The notes under the pieces: model-generated
Databases searched by the model: none
What the model saw: the letters and a program-made list of their open reading frames with translations, nothing else
What the model was told of the DNA's origin: nothing
Source: JARRRD01 sp037381085
Lineage (GTDB): Bacteria > Nitrospirota > Thermodesulfovibrionia > Thermodesulfovibrionales > UBA6898
Direction of reading: 5' to 3'
DNA: 22,837 nt
NCBI GenBank assembly: GCA_037381085.1
Contig: JARRRD010000042.1
Location: 1 to 22,837, forward strand
Shown: positions 21,865 to 22,837 of the stretch, piece by piece
How the letters are laid out: each line of letters opens with the position of its first letter
Position numbering within the stretch: the first letter of the stretch is position 1
Program-made: the position numbers and the translations under genes

Positions 21865-22837
21865 ATTCGCTGGATTTACTGTTCAGTCCCAAAACCGTCG
21901 CCGTTGTCGGGGCCGCACATACAGAAGAAAAACTCGGTGGTGTGATCCTGAAAAACCTCCTCGGATACAAGGGCAGGGTCTACCCCGTCAACCCCAGGCA
22001 CGATGAGCTGATGGGACTGAAGTCTTACCCCTCGCTGAGAGAGATCCCCGAAATCATCGATCTCTCCCTGATAGCCCGGCCGGCATCTGAAGTTCCCGGG
22101 ATCCTCAGGGAGCATAAGAACAGGGCGCGCTTTGTCGTTATCATCAGTTCCGGTTTCGCCGAGACAGGTCACAGGGACCTCCAGGATGAGATCAGGAAAA
22201 TAGGGAAGGAGGCCGGCGTGAGGATACTCGGACCGAACTGCATGGGTGTTTTCAATCCATATCGCAAGCTCGACACCTTCTTTCTGCCTCCCAAAAAGGT
22301 GAAAAGACCGAAGAAGGGAAATGTGGCTATCGTGTCACAGAGCGGCGCCTTTCTCCACTGTATCTTTGGCGTTATGCACATTGCGAACATCGGAATATCA
22401 CGGGCCGTAGCGTACGGCAACGCCCTCGACGTCGACGAGTCTGATCTTTATGAATATCTCGCCGGCAACAGGCAGACGGACGTCGTCATTTCCTACATCG
22501 AATCAGTAAGAGACGGCAGGAGGTTCATCGACAAGGCACGGTTGCTGACAGGGGAAAAACCGCTCCTGGTGCTGAAATCCGGCAAGGGGTCGAGCGGTCA
22601 GGCGGCCGCTTACTCCCATACGGGAAGACTTGCCGGAAGGTACGAGGTATTCAGTTCCATACTGAAACAGTACGGCATCAGGGAAGTGCGCGACTTCGAC
22701 GAGCTGACAGACTCCATAAAAGCCCTCTCCTATCAGAGACCTGCCAAAGGGAAGAGGGTCCTCATCGTGACTAACGGCGGCGGATCGGGGGTCCTTGCGT
22801 CGGACGAATGCATGAGACAGCGACTTGAGGTCGCAAG
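21861..22837 (+). CDS. ADP-forming acyl-CoA (acetate-CoA) synthetase, alpha domain (3' partial)
   Basis: 325 codons are visible and the frame runs off the window. ATG 21861 overlaps the E2 stop. An N-terminal CoA-binding Rossmann domain (SPKTVAVVGAAHTEEKLGG, VYPVNPRHDELMGLKSYPS, GPNCMGVFNP) is followed by succinyl-CoA synthetase-like ligase domains (GNVAIVSQSGAF, ISYIESVRDGRRFIDKAR) with the phospho-histidine H253 in SHTGRLAG. The window ends within VLIVTNGGGSGVLASDE. The family makes ATP plus acid from acyl-CoA, ADP and phosphate. Coupled to a pyruvate dehydrogenase E2 gene, acetyl-CoA to acetate with ATP gain is the natural inference. Whether the ATP-grasp beta part is fused or separate cannot be seen. 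Confidence 0.9.
   Translation, partial: MNSLDLLFSPKTVAVVGAAHTEEKLGGVILKNLLGYKGRVYPVNPRHDELMGLKSYPSLREIPEIIDLSLIARPASEVPGILREHKNRARFVVIISSGFAETGHRDLQDEIRKIGKEAGVRILGPNCMGVFNPYRKLDTFFLPPKKVKRPKKGNVAIVSQSGAFLHCIFGVMHIANIGISRAVAYGNALDVDESDLYEYLAGNRQTDVVISYIESVRDGRRFIDKARLLTGEKPLLVLKSGKGSSGQAAAYSHTGRLAGRYEVFSSILKQYGIREVRDFDELTDSIKALSYQRPAKGKRVLIVTNGGGSGVLASDECMRQRLEVA

Noticed and set aside
1..22837. tRNA, rRNA, CRISPR array, prophage or toxin-antitoxin genes
   Set aside because: Both strands were scanned by eye for these and nothing supportable was found.

Overview
The window looks like chromosomal DNA of a Gram-negative anaerobe of the deltaproteobacterial (Desulfobacterota) type. The basis is inference from gene content: a complete Mla outer-membrane lipid transport set, an outer-membrane beta-barrel protein, a GEMM-type cyclic-dinucleotide riboswitch, a CHASE2 class III cyclase paired with a FecR/TPR/barrel protein, and a pyruvate dehydrogenase E2 gene overlapping an ADP-forming acyl-CoA synthetase gene. 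The last pairing suits an acetate-forming fermentative or syntrophic metabolism. No rRNA or other phylogenetic marker is present, so the assignment is provisional. No tRNA, CRISPR array or phage was seen.

Layout. (A) 1-2193: the 3' part of a geranylgeranyl-reductase-like flavoprotein overlaps by ATGA a CNB-GAF protein. (B) 2194-2946: a 750-bp control region with tandem direct repeats, a strong extended -10 promoter, a GEMM-I-type aptamer whose 3' strand is also the 5' arm of a terminator, and a second intrinsic terminator. (C) 2947-9511: a secreted cysteine-rich protein, a CHASE2 nucleotide cyclase and a FecR-TPR-beta-barrel protein. (D) 9629-12051: a metallo-beta-lactamase-fold gene broken by a one-base frameshift, then a second CNB protein with an unrecognised C-terminal domain. 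(E) 12321-13271: a DUF523-DUF1722 protein. (F) 13385-15404: pyruvate dehydrogenase E1 alpha and beta. (G) 15471-19087: mlaA on the + strand facing mlaE-F-D-C on the - strand, with a 155-bp MITE-like element between them. (H) 19429-20316: a TraB/GumN-family protein (- strand). (I) 20605-22837: E2 of the same dehydrogenase and the start of an ADP-forming acyl-CoA synthetase.

How the genes may work together. Regions A-D read as a cyclic-nucleotide signalling neighbourhood: one cyclase, two CNB proteins without DNA-binding domains, an MBL hydrolase candidate, an envelope-spanning FecR/barrel partner, and a riboswitch sensing a different (dinucleotide) messenger. The cyclase lacks the usual purine-selecting lysine and the riboswitch has A where c-di-GMP aptamers have G, so the identity of both messengers is open. 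Regions F and I make acetyl-CoA from pyruvate and could turn it into acetate plus ATP. Region G maintains outer-membrane lipid asymmetry.
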